Positions 1 to 11,790 of a DNA stretch of 64,000 nt are shown in pieces. Positions within the stretch are counted from its first letter, which is position 1. Every line of letters begins with the position of its first letter. The position numbers and the translations under genes are program-made. This DNA is from Dryas octopetala (taxonomy: Eukaryota; Streptophyta; Magnoliopsida; Rosales; Rosaceae), in the NCBI GenBank assembly GCA_963921425.1, contig OY992839.1:10953409-11017408 (forward strand). The letters are read 5' to 3'. The notes beneath the pieces were generated by a model. That model was not told the origin of the DNA, did no database searches, and saw only the letters and a list, made by a program, of their open reading frames with translations.

Positions 1-295
1 GAATCTAGAGGTTTTCACCTATAAATATAAGGCTTAGGTCCCCTCTCTCATGTACCAATTAAGCACAATTATTCCTACCCCATATTAGGAGTGCATAGAG
101 AGATACAGAGAGAGAGGAAGACTTAGGCTGATCAAGGTTTACCTACAAACACTTTTGCTGCAACTATTCTTTTGTCGTGTGTGTTGAGATGTCTTCACAA
201 GGTCAGTCCCTTTTGTATGCATATCTAGAAATTCCAACAGAATAATCCTCAGATGCTTGAAATGATGATGATGAAATAAAAATTGCTCACTGAGC

Positions 296-440
296 AGATG
301 TCTGAAGAGAAGAGCTGCCGAGTGGTCCAATGTATTAATGTCGGGCATGCTTTATTTTGTACCAATCCTCACCACTTGTTTGTCTACACCTTTCCTCAAG
401 CTCAAGACCTTCTTGAATACAGAGGTGCTGGAGTTGAAAC
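296..440 (-). pseudogene. NLR 3'-end relic
   Basis: Read on the minus strand, this stretch encodes a piece closely matching the last LRR residues of NLR-A and NLR-C (LQHLCIQEGLELEERCRQTS, then GEDWYKIKHARH). Homology fades into an unrelated AT-rich frame upstream, and a frame change occurs after the histidine. Only the C-terminal ~45 residues remain, with no NB-ARC domain nearby. The DNA just left of it (about 255-300) also resembles the 3' flank of NLR-A, so a whole 3' end was duplicated and then eroded. I see this as a dead tail of another cluster member. Confidence 0.75.
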
Positions 441-2054
441 ATATTTGGATATGTAAATCGAAGTCGATATAGAACAACAAATCGAAATACAAAAATGAGA
501 AAACAACTCAACACCAAAAGAAAATCACAAGTCAAGATACAAAATTAGATCGCAGAACCGCAATATCACAAGATGAATGGAAAATCACACTAGGAATAAA
601 AATTAATCTTCAAATTACCAAGAAAATCACAAAAAATTGAAATTCATATTTCAGAGAAAAAGAGCGTGCTTTGAAACTGAAAGAACCTCACAAGCTTCGT
701 TGAACTAAAGGGCAAAAATATAAAAAAGCACACCAGAAAAAGTCACGTGCCTAGTACTTGGCCTAATTGCTAATTAATAGGATGTCCTTGTTAAGTGTTA
801 ACTTCATAAATTGCATTGTACAGTATTAATTGTATAGTAGTCTTAAGATTGTAATATGAAACCTTTTTTTTTTTTTTTAGTTTCATACAATCTTATTTTT
901 TTTATATAGGAGAGAGAGGTTCAAACTCAAGACCTCTCCCAATATATTAGATAGAGAAATACTACTAGACTAACAGGTAGTTGGTTCATACGATCCAATT
1001 TAGATTCAATGCTCATCAATTTGTCCGCATACCATATACACACCATATTACATTAGCCCGTCTCCTTCACGTTTTCCGAGCAAAGAGCCACATTTTTGTC
1101 ATTGGATGGGCTATATATATACTTTTGGCTACAAACATACATAATACATATGTTTTTTCCAAAAAAGCTACGTGGGCTACAACCCGTGTAGCTCTAAGCT
1201 AGTTCTGCCCTTGGACTGTTGTTGCATTTTTTTCTAGTTTTAGTTTTTAATTTGTTTAATTTTTTTTGTTGAATTAGTTTATTTAATTTTGTTTAAGGGT
1301 AAAGTTGATATTTTTGAGATAGAATAGAGTATCTCTTTTGAATATGGTAACCAAGCATTGCATAGTTAAACATTTAATTTTCTTCTTTATTGTAGTAAAA
1401 ATTAATAAGACAATGTCAATGTAGGATTCAATAGACATTGTTACTTTTGAGACTAATGTATAAAGGCACAAGTTATTAATTAATATTAATGTACGGTCAT
1501 GAGACTTTTTACAAATAACTATTCTTCGGTTCTAAATTATTCTAATACTATATTTCTCCACAATATTCGAGATGTCTTAAATTCACATTCAATTCAAAAA
1601 AACTCTTTAAGACAAAATGACAAAATAGATTACACATTCAATTCAACAATTAGATCATATACAACGAGTCAATTTATTTACGACATTTAAATTCAATACA
1701 GTGATGGTCCATTGTTCTTCCCTCACAGTTATTCAAACTTTCTCATTTAATATTTTTTTTTTTCTAACTAGTCCAAAATGATGATGAGTTTTAAAAAATA
1801 AAAAACTTTGTGATGACGTGGCCCATTGAAAGTAATTGGATTATAAGGGTGGCTGTGAATTTATTTATTTTGGATAGATTCAACCTTTGACCTATTTTAA
1901 TCCGATCCTATTCATTATCCATCCATTAAAGGTAGAGATTCCAAATACATTTCGAGATTTGTTAGGGAGAAAAACAAAAAGGATACGGAGGAAAATAATA
2001 AAAACAGTCAAAACAAGAGTGTAGGTTAGGAAAGAAAATGTGAAGGATAACAAC

Positions 2055-2085
<31 letters not shown>

Positions 2086-2238
2086 TAAGATTGATATTGA
2101 TATTATAATTTATCAACTACTACTTAATTATGGACCAAAAAAACTACTAATTAATTAGTGTAAAGATTAATCGAATAATGCAATGCTGACTATGTTTCAT
2201 TAGTTTCTCAAAATAACCAACGACCTTAGAACAATATA
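441..2238. other. AT-rich intergenic region, no gene seen
   Basis: I see no supportable gene. The stretch is AT-rich with homopolymer runs (about 866-880) and a short TA tract (about 2067-2085). The segment near 909-980 (a line such as TTCAAACTCAAGACCTCTC) resembles the B-box end of plant tRNA-derived SINEs, but I cannot delimit an element. Short open frames here lack recognisable domains. Confidence 0.5.
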
Positions 2239-2248
2239 TGTCAATCAC

Positions 2249-2256
2249 TATAAAAA
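2249..2256 (+). promoter_or_regulatory. Putative TATA box of the MYB gene
   Basis: TATAAAAA lies 83 bases before the chosen ATG (2339), a normal spacing for a plant core promoter with a short leader. It is inferred from sequence only. Confidence 0.45.
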
Positions 2257-2338
2257 GCTTAGAACATAAAGAACAAATTGATTAATATTATCCAAACCAG
2301 TGAATAAGAGATACAACAAGACTGAAAAGAAAAAAAAA

Positions 2339-3661
2339 ATGTTTGAAGAGAGTGAAAGCATGACTGATAATGTCCTTCTCTCTCCATCATCTTGTGAAGA
2401 AGATGATATGTTTTTCGATGATCAAGTGTTGGATGAAGTACTTAAGTATTTTGCTGAGGACTGCCCAAATTTTGAAGATTCGGGCAAAGTGATGGAGATG
2501 CCATCATTCGAAATCGATGCACTGGTTGAACCGTTGAAGAGTTGAGTGTGGGAGATGTTGCTGGACAAACTCAAACCCAACCCCTTGGTTCTTATGTCCC
2601 AGAAAATTCTGATTGTCTGGTGAACTCAAATCCCGGGCCACAAGTCCCAAAAAGCTGGAGGAAAGGAACTTCTTGGACACTAAAGGAGCATGAGTAAGTA
2701 TTCTTTTTTATTTATTTATTTTAAATTCTTGAGGTTAGTCCAATGGTGAAGGAGGAAAGAGTAATATATAAGATTTAGATAATTTTTTTTTTATTCGCCA
2801 ACTATCGTACATGAGATTTGAACTCAAAACTTTCTCTCGACAAATAGGAGGCTGGGTGTGATCTATTAGACCAAATGGTTAAATTTGGATAGGTTGAGAG
2901 AGTTTTGACCTTTTTGATTCCCAACAATATAATAAAAAAATATCTTTGAATGTGAATAAAACTTCCATGTAACGGTGATATATCTCATCACTCATTATAG
3001 GTAAGTTTTTCTTGAATTTTTTTGACTTTCTTTTTGAGTTTCTAGAAAAGTTTATAGAAAGGGAGTTGTTCATCCACAAAGTTTTTTTTTTTTGGTGCAT
3101 CCACAAAGTTTAGTTAGTAAAATTTCTCTTTATATTTATTTATTTATCTATCTACTTATTTACCATGTAGAATTCAATTATATATCTTCTTGTTATTTTC
3201 CAAATGCATATAAGTACGTAGTCGGAGGTTGTTAATGGTTTCAATAATTAAATTTCTTACAAACTTTATTCAATGAAGATATATATATTGACTATTGTAT
3301 TTGTTGATATCAAAGGTTATTTTTGCTTGGATTGGAGAAGTATGAGAAGGGAAATTGGAAGTTTATATGTCGATATGCAGTGAAGACAAGATCGCAAGTA
3401 CAAGTAGCTTCTCATGCTCAAAAGTATTTTGCTCGTCACGATCCAATGAAAAGAGGAGAGAAGACAAGACAAAGTATCTTTGATGTCACCACAGGTCGTG
3501 ACAGCACAAGATATGAGTTTGAAGCTTCACTTGCTAATCAAAATTATGATCAGAAAGTACTCAATAGCCAGATGGTTCAAGACTCTCCAATATTGTTGCC
3601 AACCGAAACCAATCTTCTAAATTCAATGTACTGGTTTGGTTCTCATGGTCTTTATGTGTAA
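2339..3661 (+). CDS. MYB-like SHAQKYF transcription factor, two exons, frameshifted in exon 1
   Basis: This encodes a single-repeat MYB/SANT protein. Exon 1 is 2339-2693, the intron 2694-3315 (GTAAGT...CAAAG), and exon 2 is 3316-3661. The ATG at 2339 opens an acidic N-terminus (MFEESES..., EEDDMFFDDQVLDEVLKYF). The MYB repeat spans the junction (GTSWTLKEHE | LFLLGLEKYEKGNWKFICR) and ends in the diagnostic VASHAQKYFARH motif, as in DIVARICATA/MYB1R-type factors, which bind GATA-like I-box DNA in the nucleus. Exon 1 is not one open frame: the first frame stops with TGA at 2543-2545, and coding resumes from 2542 in the -1 frame (LSVGDVAGQTQTQPLG...). So one base appears lost or gained, leaving either a pseudogene or a sequencing error. 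The spliced junction restores phase exactly, which supports the model. The predicted repaired length of about 230 residues is inference. Confidence 0.75.
2727..2888 (-). repeat. Possible SINE-like insertion in the MYB intron
   Basis: On the minus strand, GAGTTCAAATCTCATG resembles an RNA polymerase III B box, preceded by a TTGGTCTAATAGATCAC stretch that could be an A-box-like region. A T-run (2788-2798 on plus) would be the A-tail. Target duplications are not clear, so the family is uncertain. Confidence 0.25.
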
Positions 3662-4307
3662 ATCAGTCAGAATATTTGGTGGGTACGTATAGCAATTTAG
3701 GTGTGTGCACACCCTTTGTAAATAGGATTTGGTTTTTAAATAATTCGGTAATCAGGGTGGTGGTTTAATGGGTACAGCCGCACCTTGTAAATAGGATTTG
3801 GTTTTTAGAATTTTATTTCAGTATTAAACAAAGTTTATGATTCAACCTTCTTGTGTATATTACAATAGTTCTCTTATCCGGACCTTATATACTATTGGAT
3901 GTATTCAGACCTCTTCAACTTCATGGTTAAAATTTAAAATCCAGATTTCAATGGCTTGCTGTGGATGTGTTCTTTGGGAATTGAAAGTTATCTTTGAAGG
4001 ATTGACCGATATGCCAAATGGCATGGGTTTCCAAAGTTGGTTCACATCAGACATGGAATGTATGTATATAGCTAGTGAGCATTAGGCCATGGATTGTAGC
4101 CCATGAGGTAGTTTTTATGGGACATTAAATTTAGCATACCCAATTATTATCTAATTTCTATTTATCCCACCTATATTTATCATCTATTTTTAATTTAACC
4201 TACTCAACTAAGAATCTATGTAATCAATTTATTAAGTCCAAGTACAATCTTTGGAGTCCTTTGTCATCACCCGAAAAATTAAGCATATTTTTGTTTATAT
4301 ATATTTA
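3662..4307. other. Intergenic region with a short direct repeat
   Basis: This is the 3' flank of the MYB gene. It contains an imperfect direct repeat (TTGTAAATAGGATTTGGTTT) at about 3716-3735 and 3785-3804, roughly 70 bases apart. No gene is recognised; an 82-codon frame at 3837-4085 has no recognisable features. Confidence 0.5.
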
Positions 4308-4680
4308 ATGGGGACGGATCAATGACATCTTATTTTTTACACAAATTTTCAAGGGTCTACTCCATATAGAATTTCAACGATCTAAACCGTCTATTTTTTA
4401 GGTCTTCATTAAAAGATCATCTTTACAAAAATTAAATAAATCGGAAACCGTTTATCTACAAATATTAAGTAGTTAACAAAATAAACACTTGAAATGTTGA
4501 CAATTTAATATTTGTAGGTAAATAATTTCCGATTTATCTAATTTTTTGCAAGGATAATCTTTTAATGGAGACCTACAAAATAGACGGTTCGGATCGTTAA
4601 ACTCCTATATGGAGTGGACCCCATTAAAAAATTATGTCAAAATTTGTGTAAAAAATAGGATGCTATGGATCCATCTCCAT
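4308..4680. mobile_element. MITE with long inverted repeats
   Basis: The two halves are near-complementary. The left arm begins ATGGGGACGGATCAATGACATC, cut here to its first 22 bases with the first 20 matching best, and the right arm ends GATGCTATGGATCCATCTCC. Internal landmarks such as ACCGTCTATTTT and AAAATAGACGGT mirror each other around about 4490. There is no coding capacity. Size and structure fit a non-autonomous foldback TIR element; I could not fix a target duplication, so the superfamily is open. Confidence 0.7.
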
Positions 4681-5257
<577 letters not shown>

Positions 5258-7330
5258 TTGATTTGATTTTTTATAGAGATGATCTTTAATATGTTATCTA
5301 AAAAGTGAACGGTTCTGATTATGCGCCGATATTGCCGAAATTAAAATTTGAAGGAGGTGGGGTGACCTTGAGGTACCCCTAAGAGGTGACCCAAGTATTG
5401 TTCTTAGAAAAACGTAAAGTAAAATTAATTACTAATGCAACTAATGAAAAGACCTAATGAAATTATGAAACTAGAGAATCCAACTAGGAAATAAGAATAA
5501 AAAGTTACTAAAAAAATACTAATTCTTGGAAATCCTAGTAGATGTTCTTGCAACTGGAAATCCTAGTAGAGGTTTGCAAAAGGGCCCCCTGCCAATCCCC
5601 CACTATTATAGAACAACCCTCCAAATCCGACCTGCCCTGAGTAACCCTTGGCTACATCATCTCTATTGGTAACTGAGCTGTCGACAACGCATGGCTACCA
5701 CATATTATAAAAATGAACAGAATCAAAATTCATATTCACAAAGAAAAATGAAAACTGTAAACTCATAAAGCTTTTGAAGTAATAAGATAGATATGGTTGG
5801 TCTGATGTTGTTTTAACATAGGATGGGCCCTATAGCTACAATACTCCGATTTCAGTACTCAAACCACCAAACTCTGTTCACTTATTCTTATCAAAACACA
5901 AGGGTTTTATTAATAATGATACGAATACAAAATCAGTTAAGTCTGAAATTTCATTAAAGCAGCAAAGATGTTGACATGTCATCCATATTTTTCACCTATT
6001 CATCATCATCATCATCAGCTCCCATAACAAGGTCTTTATTCAAAATGCACAATTTTGTAACCCTGAATATTAATCCTCAGATTCTTGCACAGGCTTTAAA
6101 TCTCATCCCAGATATATATTACTCTATCTACCACCCTTTCAATGTATTCTTCAGTTGGTACAAGCTTTACTAAGAACATGACGAGAACAAATTGCATAAG
6201 TGATAGATGAAGTACCTAAGAGAATAATCTCGGAGAGAGATGACAGAGAAAGTGGAGAGTAGCTAGCTAGCAAAAAGAAATTAAACAGCTATTGAATACA
6301 TAACAGCTATTAAACAGAAATTAATTTTCGATTAATTTAATTTTTTATAGGAATGATCTTTAATATGTTATCTAAAAAGTGAACGGTTCCAATTATGCGC
6401 CGACATTGCCAAAATTAGAATTTGGGAGAGTGGAGTGACCTTGAGATACCCCTAAGGGGTGACCCAAGTATTGTTCTTAGAAAAACGTAAAGTAAAATTA
6501 ATTACTAATGCAACTAATGAAAAGACCTAATGAAATCAGGAAACTAGAGAATCCAACTAGGAAATAAGAATTAAAAAGATACTAAAAAAATACTAATTCT
6601 TGGAAATCCTAGTAGATGTTCTTGAAACTGGGATAACGAGGTTTGCAAAAGGGCCCCCTGCCAATCCCCCACTATTATAGAACAACCCTCCAAATCCTAC
6701 CTGCCCTGAGCTACATCATCTGAATTGGTAACTGAGCTGTTGACAACGCATGACTACCACATATTCAAAATAAAAATGAACAGAAACAAAATTCATATTC
6801 ACAAAGAAAAATGAAAACGGTAAACTTATAAAGCTTTTGAAGTAATAATATATGGTTGGTCTGATGCTGTTTTAACATAGGATGGGTCCTATAGCTACAA
6901 TACTCCGATTTCAGTACTCAAACCACCAAACTCTGTTCACTTATTCTTATCAAAAGGCAAAATCAGTTAAGTCTGAAATTTCATTAAAGCAGCAAAGATG
7001 TTGACATGTCATCCATATTTTTCTCCTATTCATCATCATCATCATCAGCTCCCATAACAAGGTCTGTATTCAAAATGCACAATTTTGTACCCCTGAATAT
7101 TAATCCTCAGATTCTTGAACAGGCTTTAAATCTCATCCCATATATATTACTGTATCTACCACCCTTTCAATGTATTCTTCAGTTGGTACAAGTTTTACTC
7201 AGAACATGAAGAGAACAAATTGCATAAGTGATAGATGAAGTACCTAAGAGAATAATCTCGGAGAGAGATGACAGAGAAAGTGGAGAGTAGCTAGCAAAAA
7301 GAAATTAAACAGCTATTGAATACATAATTG
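5258..7330. repeat. Tandem duplication of a ~1.05 kb unit
   Basis: Unit 1 (about 5258-6328) and unit 2 (about 6331-7325) are direct repeats with the same order of landmarks: GATCTTTAATATGTTATC (5281 and 6355), GGGCCCCCTGCCAATCCCCC (about 5583 and 6652), and a CATCATCATCATCATCAGC stretch (about 6001 and 7031). The offset shrinks from 1,074 to 1,030 bases through small indels. The last ~380 bases recur a third time at about 41,100-41,480, just downstream of NLR-C. The 65-67 codon frames in it diverge between copies and look non-coding. This is the 3' flank of NLR-A; part of it (about 6203-6270) resembles the exon-like segment downstream of NLR-D. Confidence 0.8.
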
Positions 7331-7821
7331 CTCATGTTTGCATAACAATAAACCATCAAGGAATTAATCCCTGTCGAAATTAAACAGCTAGCAAAAAGAA
7401 ATGTACAAAAATATAAGACAAAAAGACCACAAACACCAGGAATGGCCATTGCCATTGATTGATCGATGCAACAGAAGCCGCTTACTTAACAGATATTCGA
7501 AACGAAGAGCCACAATGTATACACAAAGATGAAGTGTTTTTTTATTTCTTTCCTTTTTCTTTAATGAATAACACAGAGATCTTATTGATATGACATAAAT
7601 ACAAGATCAGAGGATTCTCAAATAAGCTTGTATGCTAACATAGGAATATATATAGAAAATCCATATTTAAATTATACATCAGAACTCAGAAGGAAATATT
7701 GAAATTTTGTGGTGACTTCATCCATAAAAAAACAAAAGCAGAATACAAACACCAGGAAATATGAGTAATGACGATTTCCATAATGATAACACCTTGTTGA
7801 TGATGGTGAAATAGAAGTTGC
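7331..7821. other. 3' flank of NLR-A, shared with NLR-C
   Basis: This sequence is nearly identical to the downstream flank of NLR-C (about 41,480-41,967), including the run to AACCATCAAGGAATTAATCC. It probably holds the 3' UTR and terminator of NLR-A on the minus strand. No separate gene is seen. Confidence 0.55.
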
Positions 7822-10800
7822 TTACGGAGCAGATGTCTGAAGAGAAGAGCCGCCGGATGTGCTTGCTTTGCTGGACTGCCTGACCTCGAGTGGTCCAATG
7901 TATTTATGTCGGACATGCTTTATTTTGCACCAATCCTCACCACTTGTTTGTCTGCACCTTTCCTCAAGCTCAGGACATTCTTGAATACAGAGGTGCTGGA
8001 GTTTAGTGAGAAGCTTTAGACCTGCTGGCAATTGTTTTATATCAGGACAATTAAATATGGTCAAAGATGTAAGTGAAGCAAGATTCTCAATCCATTCTGG
8101 CAAAGCTGTGAGATTGGTACAGCAACTAATTTCCAAAGAGTGCAGCGTCCTGATATTTTGTAACCCTTCTGGCAGAGAATCAAACCAAGGACAGCTACAG
8201 ATGGTCAAACTTCGAAGTGCGGAGAGGCCTTCCACAACTTCTGGAAAAGAACAGAGATTTGGACAATTCATAATGGTCAAGTTCTCAAGGGATGCAAGGG
8301 TCTCCAAGGTAGATGACAATGAAGTCAGATTACTACAGTTCTCAAAGGACAAAGTTCGAAGGGTACTCAAACCTCCAATTTCACCTTCCAGCAAGTAGTC
8401 AATCTTGCAATAGTCACTAATGTCCAGTGACTCCAGAGCTTTCAGGATTTGCAAACGCAGTTGCAGAGAGACCAGCTCTGGACACTGGCGAATGGTCAAT
8501 GACTTTAGAGAAGACAAGTTTACCAAAGTCATCTCCCAAGGCAGTGCACGAAGCTTGGGGCAAGACAAGATCTTCAAAGAAGACAGATGAGCTGATGCAA
8601 AAAACCCTTCTGGGAGAGAGAACAGCTCTGGAATTTTTTCTAAAACAAGCACAGAAAGCAAAGTTAAATTTGGTGAGGACATCAAGGTTGGTTTACAATC
8701 CCGAAGCTCCAGATGTTGAAGGGATTGAGACAACGGTATATGTACTAACTTGGGACATCTTTTAACAATTAATTTCCTCAACTTAGGGAATGCATTTCTG
8801 TTGTTTTCACAAGACCACTCTTCCAAGTTTGGAAAATCACTGAGTGATAGTTCTTCGAGTGATGGAAACCATATGCCTGCACCGCCACCATAAAACTCTG
8901 TACCAATGCACTTCACGCCATCCATTCCATGCAGAGAAAGAGTCTTAAGTAGCATAAGATTCCCAAGGGCTGGAAGATGTTCACAATTCTTACAGTTGGT
9001 GAAATCAACTGCAATTAGATTTTCCGGGAGAGCCCAATGAGCAAATCTTATTCCTGGATAGTCACTTATAAGTAGCTTTTTCAGATTTTTGTGTGGTAGC
9101 AAGCAATCAAGAATTGCTTCCACAGTCTGACGTGGCGATGGTGTGATGGCTACTTGATGTTTTGCTTTATGTGGTCTCATAAATGATTCAACCACATGTT
9201 CAGATCCCCAATATAATCCCAACGACTCAAGATTTTTCTTCAGCTGCAAATATAATTTCTGTCTGTTAAATCTTGCATTCTCCAAGTGTGTAATATTCAA
9301 CTTGCCAGAAAGATCTAAATCACTCAGCTCAGCAAGGCCGACACTCCGGCTAACGACATACAATGGCAATGTCTGAAGCTGATGTAAACGACCAATACCA
9401 CCAGGCATCCGAGTCAAACTTAGACATCCAGTTAAATTGAGATGTCTTAGTCTCTTCATCCCTCCCAAGAAAGGCATCCCTTCAAGATTATGACAACCAA
9501 ATAGGTTTAAAGTCTGCAAATGAAGGAGATTTCTTGTGCTTTTAGGCAACCTGGAGATAGGCGTGTAACTCAGGTCAAGATACCTCAAACATAACAAGCC
9601 ACCCAAGGATTCCGGCAAATCAGAAACATCACAGCTGTTCAGATCTAGCACTCGCAAATATTGGAAACTGGAAAACATTTTATTTGTGTTCTCTAACAAG
9701 CCAGATTCTCCGATCAACAAGAGAGTTCGTAAATGTTTTGCTTCATATAGAATTTCTGGAATTGTAATAGCAGCATATCTATAAACAACAGATGAGTGTC
9801 GACTTTCAGCCAGGCTATTTGGGGGAGGACCATGTTCAAGTATCACAGATTCATTTCCAGCAGCATATCGTGCAAGATCATGAATGACATCATTCATTTT
9901 GTATCCAATTATGTCGCTACCATTACAAAGCTCGACTTCTTGAAAGAAAGATATCCACAACAACTCGGAAAAGTATTCATTCCCAATGTCTTCTGGTCGC
10001 TTGCGTCCATCTTCTGGAATGAAGCCTTCTGCCATCCATAAATGAATAAGCTTCTCCTTTTTGTATTCATAATTTTTGGGAAATATTGAGCAGAATGCAA
10101 AGCATTGTCTAAGATGTGATGGCAGATGATGATAACTCAGCATCAGGGCAGGTAAAACTTTATGTTGGCTTTCATCCAACTTCCAAAGTTCACAATCTCG
10201 CATAAACAACCACTGTTGTTCCTCTCTTTTAAAGCGCATTACACTTCCCAAACTTTTTGCTGCTAATGGCACACCTCCACATTTTTTGACAATCTGCTTC
10301 CCAATCGAAAAAAGGTGTGCATGCTTCTCTTCTTCTCCTCGTCCAAAAGCCCGTTTCTTGAACAAATCCCAGCAATCATCCTCGGACAGGCCCTTCAAAT
10401 AATATGGGGAACTTGGGGAGTCCATCATAAATGCAATTTTTTTACTGCGGCTTGTGACAATGACTTTGCATCCTTCAACATCCTGTCTAAATAAAGGTCT
10501 TAGTTTGTCCCAATCGTCCTGGTCATCAGTCCAAACATCATCTAACACAAGAAGAAATCTTCTCTTGTGCAGCGAATGCCAAAGCTGGGACTCAAGTATG
10601 TCAATCTCCGAGAATTTGCATTCATCCATTGTTGCAGACTCAATAACTGTCTTCATGATCTTCTTGACAATGAAATCTTCAGAAACAGATACCCACATCC
10701 TAAGATCAAAGTTTTTGATTACCCTGTCATCATTATAAGCCAATTGAGCAAGAGTGGTCTTACCAATTCCTCCAATACCAATTATTGGAATACAAGTTGC

Positions 10801-11352
10801 CCATCCTTCTGGGGAAGCTTCAGAAGATAGTAACAGATTGACTAGCTTCTCTCTGTCATCCTTTCTTCCATATATATCTTTCTCGATGACAAAAGAGCTA
10901 GTCTCCCTTCTGGTAGATCGTCGATCTATCATGCTAGGCTGCTCTTTAAAATTAAACCCCAAGAGTCCCTCATTTAGCGTCATTTCTAACATCTGGAGCG
11001 TGTTTCTAGTTTTTTCAGGATCATAACCTTTTATAATTTGAAAGCAGGTAGAACCGAAAAACTTCACATTACACCTGTTGCCTTCGTAAGCAGTAAAGAA
11101 GTCCAGAAGGTCCTCAGTATCAGAAGCTGCGTTCTTGAGGTTTGACAACCAAAGTCTGACAGCTTTATTGCTTAATTGTTGCTCTTCTGCATCTTCAAGA
11201 ATAGCTTCAACCCTCTCTGAGGCACGTCGTAGGCTCAGGAGGTTGTTCTCGACACCCCAGATATCGGAAAGCTTTTGCAGGGCAGGGGATGCAAGTCTGT
11301 CAAAGAGCACTTGCAAAGCCGGGGATAAAACTATGCCTGCAGCTGCTTCCAT
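7822..11352 (-). CDS. CC-NB-LRR disease resistance protein, RGA-like (NLR-A)
   Basis: An intact intronless 1,176-residue intracellular immune receptor of the coiled-coil NLR class, expected to sense pathogen effectors and trigger cell death or defence. The ATG at 11350-11352 starts MEAAAGIVLSPALQVLFD, shared with NLR-C. Domains in order: Rx-type coiled coil about 1-130, with an EDVID-like DTEDLLD at 78-84; NB-ARC with P-loop GIGGIGKTT 192-200, kinase-2 LLVLDDVW 267-274, RNBS-B KVIVTSRS 296-303, GLPL CGGVPLAAKS 358-367 and RNBS-D CFAFCSIFPKNYE 417-429. The MHD position reads MND (486-488). Leucine-rich repeats follow from about 520 to about 1,130, many of the LxxLxIxxCPxL type, then a short serine-rich tail. 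Almost identical to NLR-C over the C-terminal half. The pathogen recognised is unknown. Confidence 0.95.
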   Translation of the reverse strand: MEAAAGIVLSPALQVLFDRLASPALQKLSDIWGVENNLLSLRRASERVEAILEDAEEQQLSNKAVRLWLSNLKNAASDTEDLLDFFTAYEGNRCNVKFFGSTCFQIIKGYDPEKTRNTLQMLEMTLNEGLLGFNFKEQPSMIDRRSTRRETSSFVIEKDIYGRKDDREKLVNLLLSSEASPEGWATCIPIIGIGGIGKTTLAQLAYNDDRVIKNFDLRMWVSVSEDFIVKKIMKTVIESATMDECKFSEIDILESQLWHSLHKRRFLLVLDDVWTDDQDDWDKLRPLFRQDVEGCKVIVTSRSKKIAFMMDSPSSPYYLKGLSEDDCWDLFKKRAFGRGEEEKHAHLFSIGKQIVKKCGGVPLAAKSLGSVMRFKREEQQWLFMRDCELWKLDESQHKVLPALMLSYHHLPSHLRQCFAFCSIFPKNYEYKKEKLIHLWMAEGFIPEDGRKRPEDIGNEYFSELLWISFFQEVELCNGSDIIGYKMNDVIHDLARYAAGNESVILEHGPPPNSLAESRHSSVVYRYAAITIPEILYEAKHLRTLLLIGESGLLENTNKMFSSFQYLRVLDLNSCDVSDLPESLGGLLCLRYLDLSYTPISRLPKSTRNLLHLQTLNLFGCHNLEGMPFLGGMKRLRHLNLTGCLSLTRMPGGIGRLHQLQTLPLYVVSRSVGLAELSDLDLSGKLNITHLENARFNRQKLYLQLKKNLESLGLYWGSEHVVESFMRPHKAKHQVAITPSPRQTVEAILDCLLPHKNLKKLLISDYPGIRFAHWALPENLIAVDFTNCKNCEHLPALGNLMLLKTLSLHGMDGVKCIGTEFYGGGAGIWFPSLEELSLSDFPNLEEWSCENNRNAFPKLRKLIVKRCPKLVHIPLSQSLQHLELRDCKPTLMSSPNLTLLSVLVLEKIPELFSLPEGFFASAHLSSLKILSCPKLRALPWEMTLVNLSSLKSLTIRQCPELVSLQLRLQILKALESLDISDYCKIDYLLEGEIGGLSTLRTLSFENCSNLTSLSSTLETLASLENLTIMNCPNLCSFPEVVEGLSALRSLTICSCPWFDSLPEGLQNIRTLHSLEISCCTNLTALPEWIENLASLTSLTIFNCPDIKQLPAGLKLLTKLQHLCIQECPELEERCRQTSGEDWCKIKHVRHKYIGPLEVRQSSKASTSGGSSLQTSAP

Positions 11353-11790
11353 TTCTAGCAGCTACCAACGACCAAACCAAAACAAGGCTGAGATGAGACA
11401 AGAATGGTTGGCAGTACTTGGAAATGTAATATGGACAGATCTGAACAAGTGGCTGCGTTAACTCAAAGGATTTGTGAGTGGGATGGCTTTTGGTCAAGAG
11501 TTCAAGTTATTGAATCGACAACATGCTTTCAGAAGTGGCATCATAAGACTGATCACAAGAGATTAAAAGCCGTTAAGGCGGCTATGGCTACGATTCTTGT
11601 GCTTGGATAACAGAAAATAGCAAAGTGGCTTGCAGAGAAGGTGGTTCAACAGTGAATGTGGTTCAGTTGTGGATCTAGGTTTTCCAGTGGGTTGTGTCAT
11701 GTGTGTTCTGGGTGTTTGGTGAGTCTTGACGAATCAATTGATGGTGGAGGATAGGCAGACAATTAGTCAAATTTGGTTGGCAGGGTTTGA
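11353..11790 (-). promoter_or_regulatory. Upstream region of NLR-A, conserved in the copies
   Basis: The DNA upstream of the NLR-A start is repeated upstream of NLR-B (14,430-14,845) and in part upstream of NLR-C (45,496-45,660). Each copy keeps a CTCAAAGGA-containing stretch and an adjacent GTGAGTGGGATGGC. NLR-A and NLR-C share GGTCAA (11492-11497 here), which read toward the gene is TTGACC, a W-box core bound by WRKY factors. In NLR-B this part is changed. Promoter function is inferred from position and conservation. Confidence 0.4.

Noticed and set aside
5976..7209. Two similar 65-67 codon frames with a poly-Ser start
   Set aside because: The Ser run is a CATCAT-type simple repeat, the copies diverge at their ends, and the third copy at 41.1 kb does not keep the frame; they are part of a duplicated non-coding unit.
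8006..8765. Plus-strand open frames of 112-141 codons within NLR-A, repeated in NLR-C (42,152-42,911) and NLR-D (50,299-50,724)
   Set aside because: They are antisense shadows of the regular LRR coding sequence; conservation follows the sense protein and no independent features were seen.
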